This document shows, piece after piece, positions 32,020 through 40,205 of a DNA stretch of 52,647 bases (the first letter of the stretch is position 1; each line of letters opens with the position of its first letter). Both the position numbers and the translations under genes were made by a program. Under the pieces are notes generated by a model that saw nothing but the letters and a program-made list of their open reading frames with translations, was not told the DNA's origin and did no database searches. Source of the DNA: an uncultured Eubacteriales bacterium (GTDB lineage: Bacteria > Bacillota > Clostridia > Christensenellales > Aristaeellaceae); contig ONRC01000009.1 in assembly GCA_900320085.1 (NCBI GenBank), positions 1 through 52,647 on the forward strand, read 5' to 3'.

Positions 32020-33567
32020 TTATTTCAGCACCGCGAAGGACTGGGCGCCCAAGCGGAGTTTTCCGTTTTCGGCAATCGCTTCTCCCAGAGTAAAGAGGGG
32101 CTGTTTATTTCCCGCATCCACGTCAGCATCCATCGCTTCGCCCGCCGCGTTGACGGCCAGCAGCAATTCGCCGCGGCGATACACTACCGGTTTGCCGGGT
32201 ACGGCAGAAACGATTTCCAATTCAGCATCCGCCTGCAGGTCCTGCTCCTGATGGCGCAGCGCCAGGATCGCACGGACAAAGTTCAGCAGGGAAGCCGGGT
32301 CTTTCTCCTGGCTTTCCACGGTCGGCGCGTCGGCGGCGGGATCAACAGGCAGATACAGCGCGTCCGCACAGCCCTCGGAGAAGCCCAGGTTTTTTCCGTT
32401 CGTCCACTGCATGGGCGTGCGGGAGCCGGTGCGGAAATAGCCGCCTTCTTTGGTGGGGAGCTGCTGATAACGCATACCGATTTCATCGCCGTAGTACAGG
32501 AACGGCACGCCGGGCAGGGTGAACAGGAAGGCGTAGCACAGCTTGAGTTCCGCGTCATCCATGTTGAACCGGGGCCGCACAGTGTCATGGTTGCAGGTAA
32601 GAAGGGAAATGTAGCCCAGGTCTTTGGTATCCCTGTACCAGTCCATGTACTGGGTCAGGAATCCGGTCATATCGTGGTCGGAATCCTTACGGAAATAGCT
32701 GTTGTCCTTTTTCTCATCGCCGTGCGTGGAATATTCCCGCAGCAGTTGCACATAGCCGTTGCCCCAATCACTGAGATAAAAGTCCATGTCAAACCCGCAG
32801 CGAAGGGACAGCTTAGGCGCGCTCCATTCCGCCACCATCGCGGCGTCGGGGAATTCAGCGTCCAGCATTTTCTTCACGTCACTCCATACCGCACGGGTAC
32901 CGGTCTTTTCCTCGTCGTCGTATTTCACCAGCGACATGGCCATGTCCACGCGGAAGCCGTCGCAGCCGTGACTGAGCCAGAAGCGCATAATGTCCTTGAG
33001 CGCTTCCCGGGTGGCGATGGCGTCGGGATGGTCGATGGGATTCTGCCAGGGCTCTTCGGGCTTGAGGAAGCCATAATTCAGGGAAGGCTGGCACTTGAAG
33101 AAATTGATCAGATAGGTGGAGGCGCGCTCCGTTTCACCGCCGATATAGGGAATGTTGCGGCAGCCCAGGAACCACTTGCCGGTCCAGATGTAGCGGCCGG
33201 ACAGGTCGTTGGGCTCCGCCTTGGAGCTCATCTTGAACCAGTCATGTTCTTCGCTCGTGTGGCCGGGCACCAGGTCCAGAAGCACGCGGATGCCTTTCTG
33301 ATGCGCCAGGTCAAACAGGCGGTACAGGTCGTTGTTGGTGCCGTAGCGGGGCGCAACCTTCTTATAGTCGCGCACGTCGTAGCCTGCGTCCTTGAAGGGC
33401 GAATCGTAGCAGGGGTTGATCCACAGGGCGTTGCAGCCCAGGCTTTTAATGTAATCCAGCTTTTCGATGATACCGTTGATGTCGCCGATGCCGTCCTTGT
33501 TGGTATCGTAGAAGGATTGGGGATAGATTTCATAGAATACCGTGTCTTTCAGCCATTTCGCGGGCAT
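32020..33567 (-). CDS. GH13 alpha-glucosidase / oligosaccharide hydrolase
   Basis: 515 residues. Glycoside hydrolase family 13, oligo-1,6-glucosidase or trehalose-synthase-like group. Seen: VFYEIYPQSFYDTNKDGIGD (start of the barrel), DLVPGHTSEEHDWF, GFRVDMAMS with the nucleophile Asp, MVAEW with the acid/base Glu, TCNHDTVRP with the third Asp, and a C-terminal beta domain. The start at 33567 (MPAKW) is chosen because GAGGAGG lies 9 bases upstream. No signal peptide, so it acts in the cytoplasm on imported sugars. The exact linkage preference cannot be read. No transporter genes nearby. Confidence 0.88.
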   Translation of the reverse strand: MPAKWLKDTVFYEIYPQSFYDTNKDGIGDINGIIEKLDYIKSLGCNALWINPCYDSPFKDAGYDVRDYKKVAPRYGTNNDLYRLFDLAHQKGIRVLLDLVPGHTSEEHDWFKMSSKAEPNDLSGRYIWTGKWFLGCRNIPYIGGETERASTYLINFFKCQPSLNYGFLKPEEPWQNPIDHPDAIATREALKDIMRFWLSHGCDGFRVDMAMSLVKYDDEEKTGTRAVWSDVKKMLDAEFPDAAMVAEWSAPKLSLRCGFDMDFYLSDWGNGYVQLLREYSTHGDEKKDNSYFRKDSDHDMTGFLTQYMDWYRDTKDLGYISLLTCNHDTVRPRFNMDDAELKLCYAFLFTLPGVPFLYYGDEIGMRYQQLPTKEGGYFRTGSRTPMQWTNGKNLGFSEGCADALYLPVDPAADAPTVESQEKDPASLLNFVRAILALRHQEQDLQADAELEIVSAVPGKPVVYRRGELLLAVNAAGEAMDADVDAGNKQPLFTLGEAIAENGKLRLGAQSFAVLK

Positions 33568-33648
33568 GGGGGAACGCCTCCTCGTCAATTGTAATCCTGT
33601 ACCTGTATCTTATCACGGCGGGGCGAAACTGTAAAGAGAAAATAGTGC

Positions 33649-33677
33649 TTGCTTTTTTCTCCGCCCTGCTGTATAAT
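33649..33677 (+). promoter_or_regulatory. Promoter of SRP RNA
   Basis: TTGCTT, 17-base spacer, TATAAT (33672-33677), 6 bases before the mature 5' end. Confidence 0.88.
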
Positions 33678-33683
33678 GAAAAA

Positions 33684-33808
33684 GCCGTGTATGGCGGATG
33701 GGCCCCGTGCGATGCTGCGGTGTGAACCCTGTCAGGTCCGGAAGGAAGCAGCAGTAAGCATCTTAGGCGTGTGCTGCGGTTCCGTCTGTCCGTTATACGC
33801 GGTTTTTT
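33684..33808 (+). ncRNA. ffs: Signal recognition particle RNA (small bacterial type)
   Basis: The conserved domain IV is present: GTGAACCCTGTCAGGTCCGG then AAGGAAGCAGCAGTAAGC, with the GGAA tetraloop and the internal loops that bind Ffh. The flanks pair (GCCGTGTATGGCGGA with TCCGTTATACGCGG) to close a single long hairpin of about 119 nt, ended by a T-run. No Alu domain is visible, so it is the short form. Confidence 0.95.
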
Positions 33809-33830
33809 GTTTTCTGCTTTGTTTTTTATT

Positions 33831-34198
33831 GGGCATTTTAACGCTGGAACGAGAGTACAGAGTTCAGAGTACAGAGTTCAGATTGATATGCAGTACGCTT
33901 TGAATTTGACCAACAAATATTATTTCACTCAATTAACATTGTCATCCCGAGCGAAGGCGAGCAAGAGGCGAGCCGAAGTCGAGGGACCTGAGAGCTGGGG
34001 ATTATGTTGCTTGACTGCTCATGCTTCTCTCAGGTCCCTCCACTCCGCTGCGGCTCTTGCCTCCGCTTCGGTCGGGATGACAGAATAACGCTAAAAGTAA
34101 AAAGTTTCTTGTTCAAATTGCTTGTTATTATCATGATAAATCTGCACTCTGCACTCTGTACTCTGTACTCTGAACTCTCTTTCCAGCGTTAAAGCGCC
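33831..34198. repeat. Heptamer-armed inverted-repeat element, copy 2, with nested repeat
   Basis: The left arm 33831-33884 reads TTTTAACGCTGGAACGAGAG then AGAGTAC/AGAGTTC heptamers. The right arm 34141-34198 is its near-complement, ending CTCTCTTTCCAGCGTTAAAG. In the middle lies a separate 141-bp palindromic element (33941-34081). It fills the gap between SRP RNA and pyrH and has no gene. The heptamers are the same as in the element at 3066-3243 inside the prophage. Confidence 0.88.
33941..34081. repeat. Nested inverted repeat GTCATCCCGA...TCGGGATGAC
   Basis: GTCATCCCGAGCGAAGGCGA at the left and GTCGGGATGAC at the right, with GGGACCTGAGAG and CTCTCAGGTCCC as inner complementary parts. It is related to the piece inside the endolysin gene at 12248-12303. 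It sits inside the larger heptamer element, so it probably arrived later. Confidence 0.88.
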
Positions 34199-34214
34199 CT
34201 ATAAAGCTGTTCAA

Positions 34215-34925
34215 TCACTCCTCCGGCCGGAGCACCGTTCCCATATCGTCGCCGTCCAGCACGTCGATGATGCTTTCCGGCTCAAACAGGCCGAACACCC
34301 GCACCACGGGCACCTTGTTTTCCGCGCACAGGGCGAAGGCGGCGGCGTCCATGACCTTGAGCCGCATTTCCTGGGCCTTTTCGTAGCTGATTTCCCGGAT
34401 CAGGGTGGCGTCGGGGTTCTTCTTGGGGTCGTCGGTATACACGCCGTCAATGTTCTTCGCCAGCAGGATGGCGTCCGCGCCAACCTCCACAGCACGGAGC
34501 ACCACGGCGGTATCGGTGGAAAAGAAGGGGTTGCCGCTGCCCGCGGCGAACAGGGTCACATTCCCCTTCTTCATATACTTCCGGGCCTTCTCCGCATTGA
34601 ACACCTCGCACACCCGGGGCATTTCAATCGCGCTCATGACCACGGCCTTGCCGCCCGCCCGCTGCACCGCGTCGCGCATGGCCAGGCAGTTGATCACCGT
34701 GCCCAGCATGCCCATCTGATCGGCGGTCACCCGGTCCATTTCGCCACCGCTGCGGCCCCGCCAGATATTGCCCGCGCCGATGACCACGCCCAGCTCGGTG
34801 CCGTCCTCCACGATCTTGACCAATACCTTCGCCACGTGGTCGATGATGCTATGATCGAAAAGCCGTCCGTTCTCTCCCAGCATTTCCCCACTGAGCTTCA
34901 AGAGTACACGCTTGTACTGTCCCAT
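34215..34925 (-). CDS. pyrH: UMP kinase
   Basis: 236 residues. Phosphorylates UMP to UDP; amino-acid-kinase fold. Seen: VLLKLSGEMLGE, VVIGAGNIWRGRSG, DQMGMLGTVINCLAMRDAVQ, FAAGSGNPFFSTDTAVVLRA and DGVYTDDPKKNPDA. Normal length, ATG with AAGGAGG upstream. It follows tsf as usual, but a terminator-like hairpin stands just before it, and frr, the normal next gene, is missing: a repeat element and SRP RNA come instead. Confidence 0.96.
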   Translation of the reverse strand: MGQYKRVLLKLSGEMLGENGRLFDHSIIDHVAKVLVKIVEDGTELGVVIGAGNIWRGRSGGEMDRVTADQMGMLGTVINCLAMRDAVQRAGGKAVVMSAIEMPRVCEVFNAEKARKYMKKGNVTLFAAGSGNPFFSTDTAVVLRAVEVGADAILLAKNIDGVYTDDPKKNPDATLIREISYEKAQEMRLKVMDAAAFALCAENKVPVVRVFGLFEPESIIDVLDGDDMGTVLRPEE

Positions 34926-34945
34926 AATTCATAAGCCTCCTTCGC

Positions 34946-34977
34946 AAAAAAAGGGGCGGCAGATGCCGTCCCTTTTT
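34946..34977 (-). terminator. Terminator or attenuator between tsf and pyrH
   Basis: Minus strand GGGACGGC-ATCT-GCCGCCCC followed by TTTTTTT, ending 20 bases before the pyrH start. No promoter fits in the 62-base gap, so pyrH probably depends on read-through. Confidence 0.8.
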
Positions 34978-34987
34978 GATTGTTCAA

Positions 34988-35641
34988 TTACTTCTTGGTC
35001 ATTTCGGCGATTTCTTCCGCCAGGTTGCTTTCTTTCTTTTCGATGCCTTCGCCGCACTCGTAACGGGTGAAGCGGCGGATGCTGATCTTTTCGCCGGAAG
35101 CCAGGGTAGCTTCGTTCACGCGGGTGGCGATGGTGATGTCAGGATTCTTGACGAACACCTGCTCCATCAGGCAGTTTTCTTTGTAATACTTTTCGATGCG
35201 GCCTTCCACCATGCGGTCCACGATCTTTTCGGGCTTGCCTTCGTTCAGGGCCTGGGCGCGCAGGATTTCCTTTTCCTTGTCCAGAGCTTCCTGGGGCACG
35301 TCTTCCTTGTTGATGTACAGGGGGTTGGAAGCGGCGATCTGCAGGGCGATGTCATGGCACAGTTCCTTGAAAGCGTCGGTCTTGGCCACAAAGTCGGTTT
35401 CGCAGTTGACTTCCACCAGCACGCCGATTTTGCCGCCCATGTGGATGTAGCTTTCCACGGCGCCTTCGGCGGCCACGCGGCCGGCCTTCTTGGCGGCGGC
35501 GGCCAGGCCCTTTTCACGCAGATAAGCGACGGCTTCGTCCATATCGCCGTTCTTTTCGACCAGCGCCTTTTTGCAGTCCATCATACCGGCCTGGGTGCGT
35601 TCGCGCAGTTCCTTTACCATCGCGGCAGTAATTTCAGCCAT
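34988..35641 (-). CDS. tsf: Elongation factor Ts
   Basis: 217 residues. Exchanges GDP for GTP on EF-Tu. Seen: [60 protein letters not shown] and [20 protein letters not shown], all family hallmarks. Short form, typical of many Bacillota that lack the coiled-coil extension. It lies 45 bases after rpsB, in the conserved ribosomal operon. Start ATG with AAGGAGGG upstream. Confidence 0.97.
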   Translation of the reverse strand: MAEITAAMVKELRERTQAGMMDCKKALVEKNGDMDEAVAYLREKGLAAAAKKAGRVAAEGAVESYIHMGGKIGVLVEVNCETDFVAKTDAFKELCHDIALQIAASNPLYINKEDVPQEALDKEKEILRAQALNEGKPEKIVDRMVEGRIEKYYKENCLMEQVFVKNPDITIATRVNEATLASGEKISIRRFTRYECGEGIEKKESNLAEEIAEMTKK

Positions 35642-35686
35642 GGGAATGCCCTCCTTCTATTCGATCAAAAAGATAAATTGTATAAA

Positions 35687-36415
35687 TTATTCAGCGGCCA
35701 CGGGAGCTTCTTCGGCTTCCGCTTCGCTCTGCTCGCCCTGCTTGCCTTCCAGCACAGCGTCGGCCAGCTTGCCGGCGATCAGCTTGACAGCGCGGATAGC
35801 GTCGTCGTTGCCGGGGATCACGTAGTCCACTTCGTCGGGGTCGCAGTTGGTGTCCACGATGGCGACGATCGGAATGCCCAGGGTGCGGGCTTCGGCGATG
35901 GCGATGTGTTCCTTGCGGGGGTCAACCACGAACAGCGCGCCGGGCAGCTTCTTCATTTCGCGGATACCGCCCAGGTTGGTTTCCAGCTTTTCGCGTTCAT
36001 GCTGCAGCTTGATGACTTCCTTCTTGGGCAGCACTTCGAACTGGCCGTCCTGCTCCATCTTGTCGATGGCGTTCAGGCGTTCCACGCGGGTGCGGATGGT
36101 GCGGAAGTTGGTCAGCATGCCGCCCAGCCAGCGGTTGTTCACATAGAACATGTTGCAGCGCTTGGCTTCGCTTTCGATGCTTTCCTGGGCCTGCTTCTTG
36201 GTGCCCACGAACAGGATGGTCTTGCCTTCCATGGCCAGGTTGCGCACGAACATGTACGCTTCGTCGATCTTGCGGACGGTCTTCTGCAGGTCGATGATGT
36301 AGATGCCGTTGCGTTCGGTGAAGATGTAGGGGGCCATTTTGGGGTTCCAGCGCCGGGTCTGGTGGCCGAAGTGTACGCCGGCTTCCAGCAGGTGCTTCAT
36401 AGAGATGACTGCCAT
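35687..36415 (-). CDS. rpsB: 30S ribosomal protein S2
   Basis: 242 residues. Seen: [76 protein letters not shown] and [20 protein letters not shown]. The start at 36415 matches the family N-terminus and follows AGGAGG; an upstream open stretch of 26 codons is untranslated leader. An acidic Glu/Ala tail ends the protein. First gene of the rpsB-tsf-pyrH operon, with a strong promoter about 110 bases upstream, leaving a leader long enough for S2 feedback control, though no structure can be shown. Confidence 0.97.
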   Translation of the reverse strand: MAVISMKHLLEAGVHFGHQTRRWNPKMAPYIFTERNGIYIIDLQKTVRKIDEAYMFVRNLAMEGKTILFVGTKKQAQESIESEAKRCNMFYVNNRWLGGMLTNFRTIRTRVERLNAIDKMEQDGQFEVLPKKEVIKLQHEREKLETNLGGIREMKKLPGALFVVDPRKEHIAIAEARTLGIPIVAIVDTNCDPDEVDYVIPGNDDAIRAVKLIAGKLADAVLEGKQGEQSEAEAEEAPVAAE

Positions 36416-36523
36416 TTGGGGTTTCCTCCTCGTTTTTGTTGTATCCTCTGCGGACGTCATTTTCGCTTGCCACCGCGAAAGCGGCACACGCAAACAAATC
36501 GGCCCGCATGCGTGATCTTTGGT

Positions 36524-36552
36524 ATTGTAGCATACATTTTTCTCCTTGACAA
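36524..36552 (-). promoter_or_regulatory. Promoter of the rpsB operon
   Basis: TTGTCA, 17-base spacer, TACAAT on the minus strand. Confidence 0.85.
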
Positions 36553-36630
36553 GCCCTGAATCCGCCTTTTTTGAAAATTCCCGTCATTTTTCCTCCAAAG
36601 AAAGTTTACAATCGGGACCGCGTCCCTGCC

Positions 36631-36659
36631 TTGACGAACACGTTTCTTCTTTTTATAAT
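36631..36659 (+). promoter_or_regulatory. Promoter of the cystatin-like protein gene
   Basis: TTGACG, 17-base spacer, TATAAT, about 50 bases before the start codon. Confidence 0.85.
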
Positions 36660-36710
36660 GATAGATGCCGGATTACGGCGAATCAGGAAGCTGATCAAGG
36701 AGGTACATCC

Positions 36711-37934
36711 ATGAAAAAAATCGCTGCTTTGCTGCTGTGTCTTGTGATGCTTGGCAGCACTGCCGTCTTCGCGGAAGAGACCGGTCTCACCCTCGGCACC
36801 TTAGGGAACAGTCAGGCCGCCTACACCGTTTCCTGCACGGCCCCCAAGGGGTTCACCGTGTTTCACAAGCAGGCGGAAACGGAGCACCAGTCCATCGAGG
36901 GCATGCTCGCCAATGACAAAACCAACGGCATGAGCTATCTGTTCGTGATTTCACAGGAAGAAGATTACGCTAACATTGAAAACCTGGCCACGCTGGACGA
37001 AACCAGCCTGAACGAATTGACCGCCGCCTACCAGGAAGAGGGGCTGACCGTCACAGTCAAGGAACAAAATGGCTTCAAGTTCATGTGTCTGGCGGGCGAG
37101 GGCGCGAAAAAGAATACCTTCCTCTCCGTCGAAACCATCGTCAACGGCTGCCTGATTCAGATCAGCGCCGCCCCCGTGGAGCAGGCTGTGTCCGCCATGA
37201 CGGAAAAGCAGGCCCAGTCCGCCATCGATTTCCTGACAACCCTGACCTTTGCCCCCGCCGAGCCCTTCCCCGCCGATGAAGCCGAAGAAACGGAGCCCGA
37301 GGAAGAAGCTCAGAAAGAAGCCGAAACAGAAGCGCCCGCCGAAACCGTGCCCAGCCTTGTGGGCGGCTGGCAGGTAAATGAAGAGCCCATCGTTTCCCAC
37401 CTGTCTGAAGAAGAACAGAAAGTGTTCAGCCAGGTGGTCGCCGCGACGGGGATGGACTATGAGCCCGCCGCTGTCCTGGCGACCCAGGTGGTGGCCGGAA
37501 CCAACTACGCGTTCCTCTGCCGTGAAAAGGACGGCGACCGGGAATGGATCGTTGTGACGGTGTTCAGCAGCCTCAACGGCGAAGTTCAGGTGCTCAATGC
37601 TCATGTGCTGGCGCTATATAACCTGCTGATTGCGGACAAACCGCTGCCCGCCGGACTGGCCGGAGGCTGGTCGCTGCACGAGCCGGATAACGGTGAGGTT
37701 CTGCCGGACGAAAAAGCGCAGGCGGCGTTCAGCCAGGCAGTCGAAGCGGCGGACGAAATGCTTTCCCCCATCGCGCTGCTGGGCACACAGGTGGTATCTG
37801 GCACCAATTATAAAGTGCTGGCCCGGGGCGAAAGCGCCTTGTACCTGGTGGATGTGTATGCGCCGCTCAACGGCGACGCATCCATCACAGCCATGGAAAT
37901 GCTCGATCTGCTGTCCTATGTCAGCGCAAACTGA
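36711..37934 (+). CDS. Secreted protein with two cystatin-like QVVxG domains
   Basis: 407 residues. Signal peptide 1-21 (ALLLCLVMLGSTAVFA). Residues 35-185 form an alpha/beta domain of unknown family (GFTVFHKQAETEHQSIEGML). An acidic linker of Glu/Ala/Pro follows at 190-215. Then two repeats start with GGW: 218-300 and about 318-405. Each has a helix followed by a strand with TQVVAGTNYAFLCR (Q259) or TQVVSGTNYKVLAR (Q360). QxVxG followed by a Tyr-rich strand is the cystatin inhibitor hallmark. It may bind cysteine proteases outside the cell, but could be a cystatin-fold protein without that activity. Start by AAGGAGG 7 bases upstream. Confidence 0.75.
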   Translation: MKKIAALLLCLVMLGSTAVFAEETGLTLGTLGNSQAAYTVSCTAPKGFTVFHKQAETEHQSIEGMLANDKTNGMSYLFVISQEEDYANIENLATLDETSLNELTAAYQEEGLTVTVKEQNGFKFMCLAGEGAKKNTFLSVETIVNGCLIQISAAPVEQAVSAMTEKQAQSAIDFLTTLTFAPAEPFPADEAEETEPEEEAQKEAETEAPAETVPSLVGGWQVNEEPIVSHLSEEEQKVFSQVVAATGMDYEPAAVLATQVVAGTNYAFLCREKDGDREWIVVTVFSSLNGEVQVLNAHVLALYNLLIADKPLPAGLAGGWSLHEPDNGEVLPDEKAQAAFSQAVEAADEMLSPIALLGTQVVSGTNYKVLARGESALYLVDVYAPLNGDASITAMEMLDLLSYVSAN

Positions 37935-37942
37935 AATAGGAT

Positions 37943-37983
37943 AAAAAACACCGGCGGCTCACGGAGAGCTGCCGGTGTTTTTT
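37943..37983. terminator. Convergent terminator
   Basis: CACCGGCGGCTC-ACGGA-GAGCTGCCGGTG flanked by AAAAAA and TTTTTT, between the cystatin-like gene and pduL; active in both directions. Confidence 0.92.
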
Positions 37984-38006
37984 ATACGCGGATAAACCTT
38001 CGCTGA

Positions 38007-38582
38007 TCACTTGACGATTTCGCCCATCACGTTGCCGACGCAGCCGGCCGCGTTGGATTCGTCGGTGTCGATGTGCATGGCCAGGGCGTACTTGGGGCTG
38101 ACGCGCACGACCACGTCGCCGAAGATCAGGGAGCGGCCTTCGGTGTCCACCTTCACGGACACAATCTGCTTGTCCTCGACTTCAAATTCCTTGGCGTCCT
38201 CGGGAGTCATATGGATGTGGCGCTTGGCGGCGATCACGCCGATGGGGCATTCCACTTCGCCGCAGGGGCCGACCAGCTTGCAGGAGCCGGAGCCCGCGAT
38301 GTCACCGGATTCACGGACGGGAGCGGTGCAGCCGATGGAACGGGCGTCGGTCAGGGACAGCTCGATCTGGGTTTCGGGACGCACCGGGCCCAGGATGCTC
38401 ACGCGGGACAGGGTCTTCTTGGGGCCCACCACGTCCACGCGCTCTTCGCTGGCGAACTGGCCGGGCTGGCTCAGGTACTTCTTGGGATGGAGCTCATAGC
38501 CCTTGCCGAACAGGATTTCCAGGGCTTCCTGGGTGACATGCACGTGACGCGCGGAGGTTTCCACGATGAATTGCTTGCCCAT
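38007..38582 (-). CDS. pduL: Phosphate propanoyltransferase / phosphotransacetylase PduL
   Basis: 191 residues. Transfers an acyl group between CoA and phosphate; zinc enzyme. Seen: ETSARHVHVTQEALEILFG and AAKRHIHMTPEDAKEFEVED, both with the zinc-binding HxH, and ALAMHIDTDESNAAGC at the end. No N-terminal extension of the kind that targets microcompartments, and no compartment shell genes nearby, so it probably acts as a housekeeping phosphotransacetylase in acetate formation. AAGGTAG precedes the ATG; its own promoter is upstream. Confidence 0.93.
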   Translation of the reverse strand: MGKQFIVETSARHVHVTQEALEILFGKGYELHPKKYLSQPGQFASEERVDVVGPKKTLSRVSILGPVRPETQIELSLTDARSIGCTAPVRESGDIAGSGSCKLVGPCGEVECPIGVIAAKRHIHMTPEDAKEFEVEDKQIVSVKVDTEGRSLIFGDVVVRVSPKYALAMHIDTDESNAAGCVGNVMGEIVK

Positions 38583-38642
38583 GATAATCTACCTTCTTTC
38601 CCTCGATTGTCCGGCAAAGCGCCGGAGATTCTTTCCCTTTCT

Positions 38643-38670
38643 ATTATAGCAGATTTTGCCGGTTTTGCAA
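38643..38670 (-). promoter_or_regulatory. Promoter of pduL
   Basis: TTGCAA, 16-base spacer, TATAAT on the minus strand, about 60 bases before the start. Confidence 0.8.
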
Positions 38671-38740
38671 GGAAAAAGCGCGGGTTCTTTCCAAGACGCA
38701 TCGCAGTCATGAAACCGCGTGCTTTCTGTTTTTCCCTCCA

Positions 38741-38769
38741 TTGCGTTTTGCGGGAGCTGGATATATAAT
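38741..38769 (+). promoter_or_regulatory. Promoter of the tyrosine phosphatase gene
   Basis: TTGCGT, 17-base spacer, TATAAT, 29 bases before the start codon. Confidence 0.8.
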
Positions 38770-38798
38770 AACCGTATCCTGGTCAGGGAGGAACCCTT

Positions 38799-39509
38799 AT
38801 GTCTGCAATGTATAAAAGCCTTCTTTCAGCCACGTCGAACACCAGAGACCTGGGCGGTTACCCGACCGTATCGGGCTGCATGACACGCCGGAACATAATC
38901 TGGCGGAGCGACGCGCCGACCGTATGGAACGCTTCCGATGTCCACACGCTCAAAGATCATGGGATGACTTCGATCATTGACCTTCGTACCAGCCAGGAAA
39001 CGGAAAAACATCCCTGCGCTTACGCGTCGGAAAAAGGGATCGTTTATCATGCCTTTCCCATTACGGCGGGCAGTGTCCCCCCGTCCACGCTCGCAGGCGT
39101 TCCCCTATCGTATATGGAAATTGTTGCTCAGAAGGAAGTGTCCGATGTTCTTCAGACTGTCGCGGAAGCGGAGGAGGGCGTATTGATCTGCTGCACCGCG
39201 GGAAAAGACAGAACGGGTGTCGTCAGCGCTGTCCTGCTGCTCTCCTGCAGTGTGGAACGGAAAACAATTATCAGGGATTACACGGTCAGCCGTGAATATA
39301 ACCGTCAGCGCCTGGAACGGTATCTTGCGGAACACCCGGAGGTAGACAGGAAAATTGTGCTGGCAAACGAAACGAGTATGGCACAATTCCTGGATCTGTT
39401 CTTTGATCGGTATGGAAATGTGGAAAACTATTATTTGAAAGCCGGATTAATGCCCCGGCACCTGGCAGGAATTCGCAGGAAGCTTCTGGAATCAGGCCCG
39501 AACGATTAA
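38799..39509 (+). CDS. Tyrosine-protein phosphatase (Y_phosphatase3 type)
   Basis: 236 residues. Seen: the N-terminal TSNTRDLGGYPTVSG, WRSDAPTVW, IIDLRTSQETE and the P-loop VLICCTAGKDRTGVVSAVLL, that is Cys-x5-Arg with AGKDRTG, as in the lipid/tyrosine phosphatases of the MptpB and LipA group. Its substrates may be phosphotyrosine or phosphoinositides. No signal peptide. The start at 38799 follows AGGGAGGAA; a Met three codons later is also possible. Single gene with its own promoter, and no partner kinase beside it. Confidence 0.88.
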   Translation: MSAMYKSLLSATSNTRDLGGYPTVSGCMTRRNIIWRSDAPTVWNASDVHTLKDHGMTSIIDLRTSQETEKHPCAYASEKGIVYHAFPITAGSVPPSTLAGVPLSYMEIVAQKEVSDVLQTVAEAEEGVLICCTAGKDRTGVVSAVLLLSCSVERKTIIRDYTVSREYNRQRLERYLAEHPEVDRKIVLANETSMAQFLDLFFDRYGNVENYYLKAGLMPRHLAGIRRKLLESGPND

Positions 39510-39553
39510 GAAACATTCTGAAAATGAGCTTTTGATAAAGCTAAAATTTTCGG

Positions 39554-39581
39554 TTGACAAATCTGATATTTCTGTTATAAT
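39554..39581 (+). promoter_or_regulatory. Promoter of tRNA-Leu
   Basis: TTGACA, 16-base spacer, TATAAT, 25 bases before the tRNA 5' end. Confidence 0.88.
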
Positions 39582-39606
39582 AATGTATGCTGTTCTGAAC
39601 AGCCAT

Positions 39607-39688
39607 GCGGTCGTGGCGGAATTGGCATACGCGCACGTTTGAGGGGCGTGTTCTTAACCGAGTACGGGTTCAAGTCCCGTCGACCGCA
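39607..39688 (+). tRNA. tRNA-Leu(GAG)
   Basis: 82 nt with a long variable arm, as in class II tRNAs. Acceptor GCGGTCG pairs with CGACCGC, discriminator A, no encoded CCA. The anticodon stem CACGT/GCGTG closes the loop TTGAGGG, giving anticodon GAG. T-loop TTCAAGT is normal. Confidence 0.95.
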
Positions 39689-39693
39689 CTGAA

Positions 39694-39733
39694 AAGATCC
39701 TTGAAATCATGAGATTTCAAGGATCTTTTTTTT
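39694..39733 (+). terminator. Terminator of tRNA-Leu
   Basis: GATCCTTGAAATC-ATGA-GATTTCAAGGATC followed by TTTTTTTT. It probably also ends the GNAT gene on the other strand. Confidence 0.92.
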
Positions 39734-39735
39734 GC

Positions 39736-40203
39736 CTACGAATCCAGGTTCAGCTCCATATAGCGGCGGAACACAGTATACCCCTCCGCCTCATAGAACG
39801 CCAGCGCGTCGTTGAACGCCCACACGTCCAGCTCAATACGGGAAAAACCCTTTTCCTTCGCGTCAGCTTTCACGAAGTCCAGCAGCCGCTGGCCAATCCC
39901 CTGGCGGCGGTATTGTTCATCCACGCAGATCTCCGCGATGTGGGCAAAGCGCTCGGCATAGCGGTAGGGGCTTTCCGGGCGGTCGATATAATCCACCAGC
40001 ACCATGCCGCGAACCTGTCCGTCTTCCTCCTCCACCGCGGCGTAGCCGTTGCCGCCTGCCAGGTACAGGTATACGTGGTCTTGCAGTTCCTGGTTGAAGC
40101 CCGCCTTAAAGTGACGGGGCCGGCCGCTTACGTGCAGCTCGTTCACCTGCCTGCGCAGTTCGTTGATTCGTTCCGCGTCCTCGGTTTTGGCAAAACGCAC
40201 CAT
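39736..40203 (-). CDS. GNAT-family acetyltransferase
   Basis: 155 residues. Acetyl-CoA-dependent N-acetyltransferase. Seen: MVRFAKTEDAERINELRRQV at the start, the acetyl-CoA motif EICVDEQYRRQGIGQRLLDF (Q/RxxGxG) near residues 92-111, and ELDVWAFNDALAFYEAEGYT, the usual C-terminal part. The start is put at 40203 because GAGGAGG lies 7 bases before it; the Met two codons upstream would be too close. The preceding gene (yigZ) ends within this ribosome binding site, so translation is coupled. The acceptor is unknown. Confidence 0.88.
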   Translation of the reverse strand: MVRFAKTEDAERINELRRQVNELHVSGRPRHFKAGFNQELQDHVYLYLAGGNGYAAVEEEDGQVRGMVLVDYIDRPESPYRYAERFAHIAEICVDEQYRRQGIGQRLLDFVKADAKEKGFSRIELDVWAFNDALAFYEAEGYTVFRRYMELNLDS

Positions 40204-40205
40204 GT

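Noticed and set aside
38007..38582. Microcompartment locus around pduL
   Set aside because: No shell protein or targeting peptide is visible in or near the gene.
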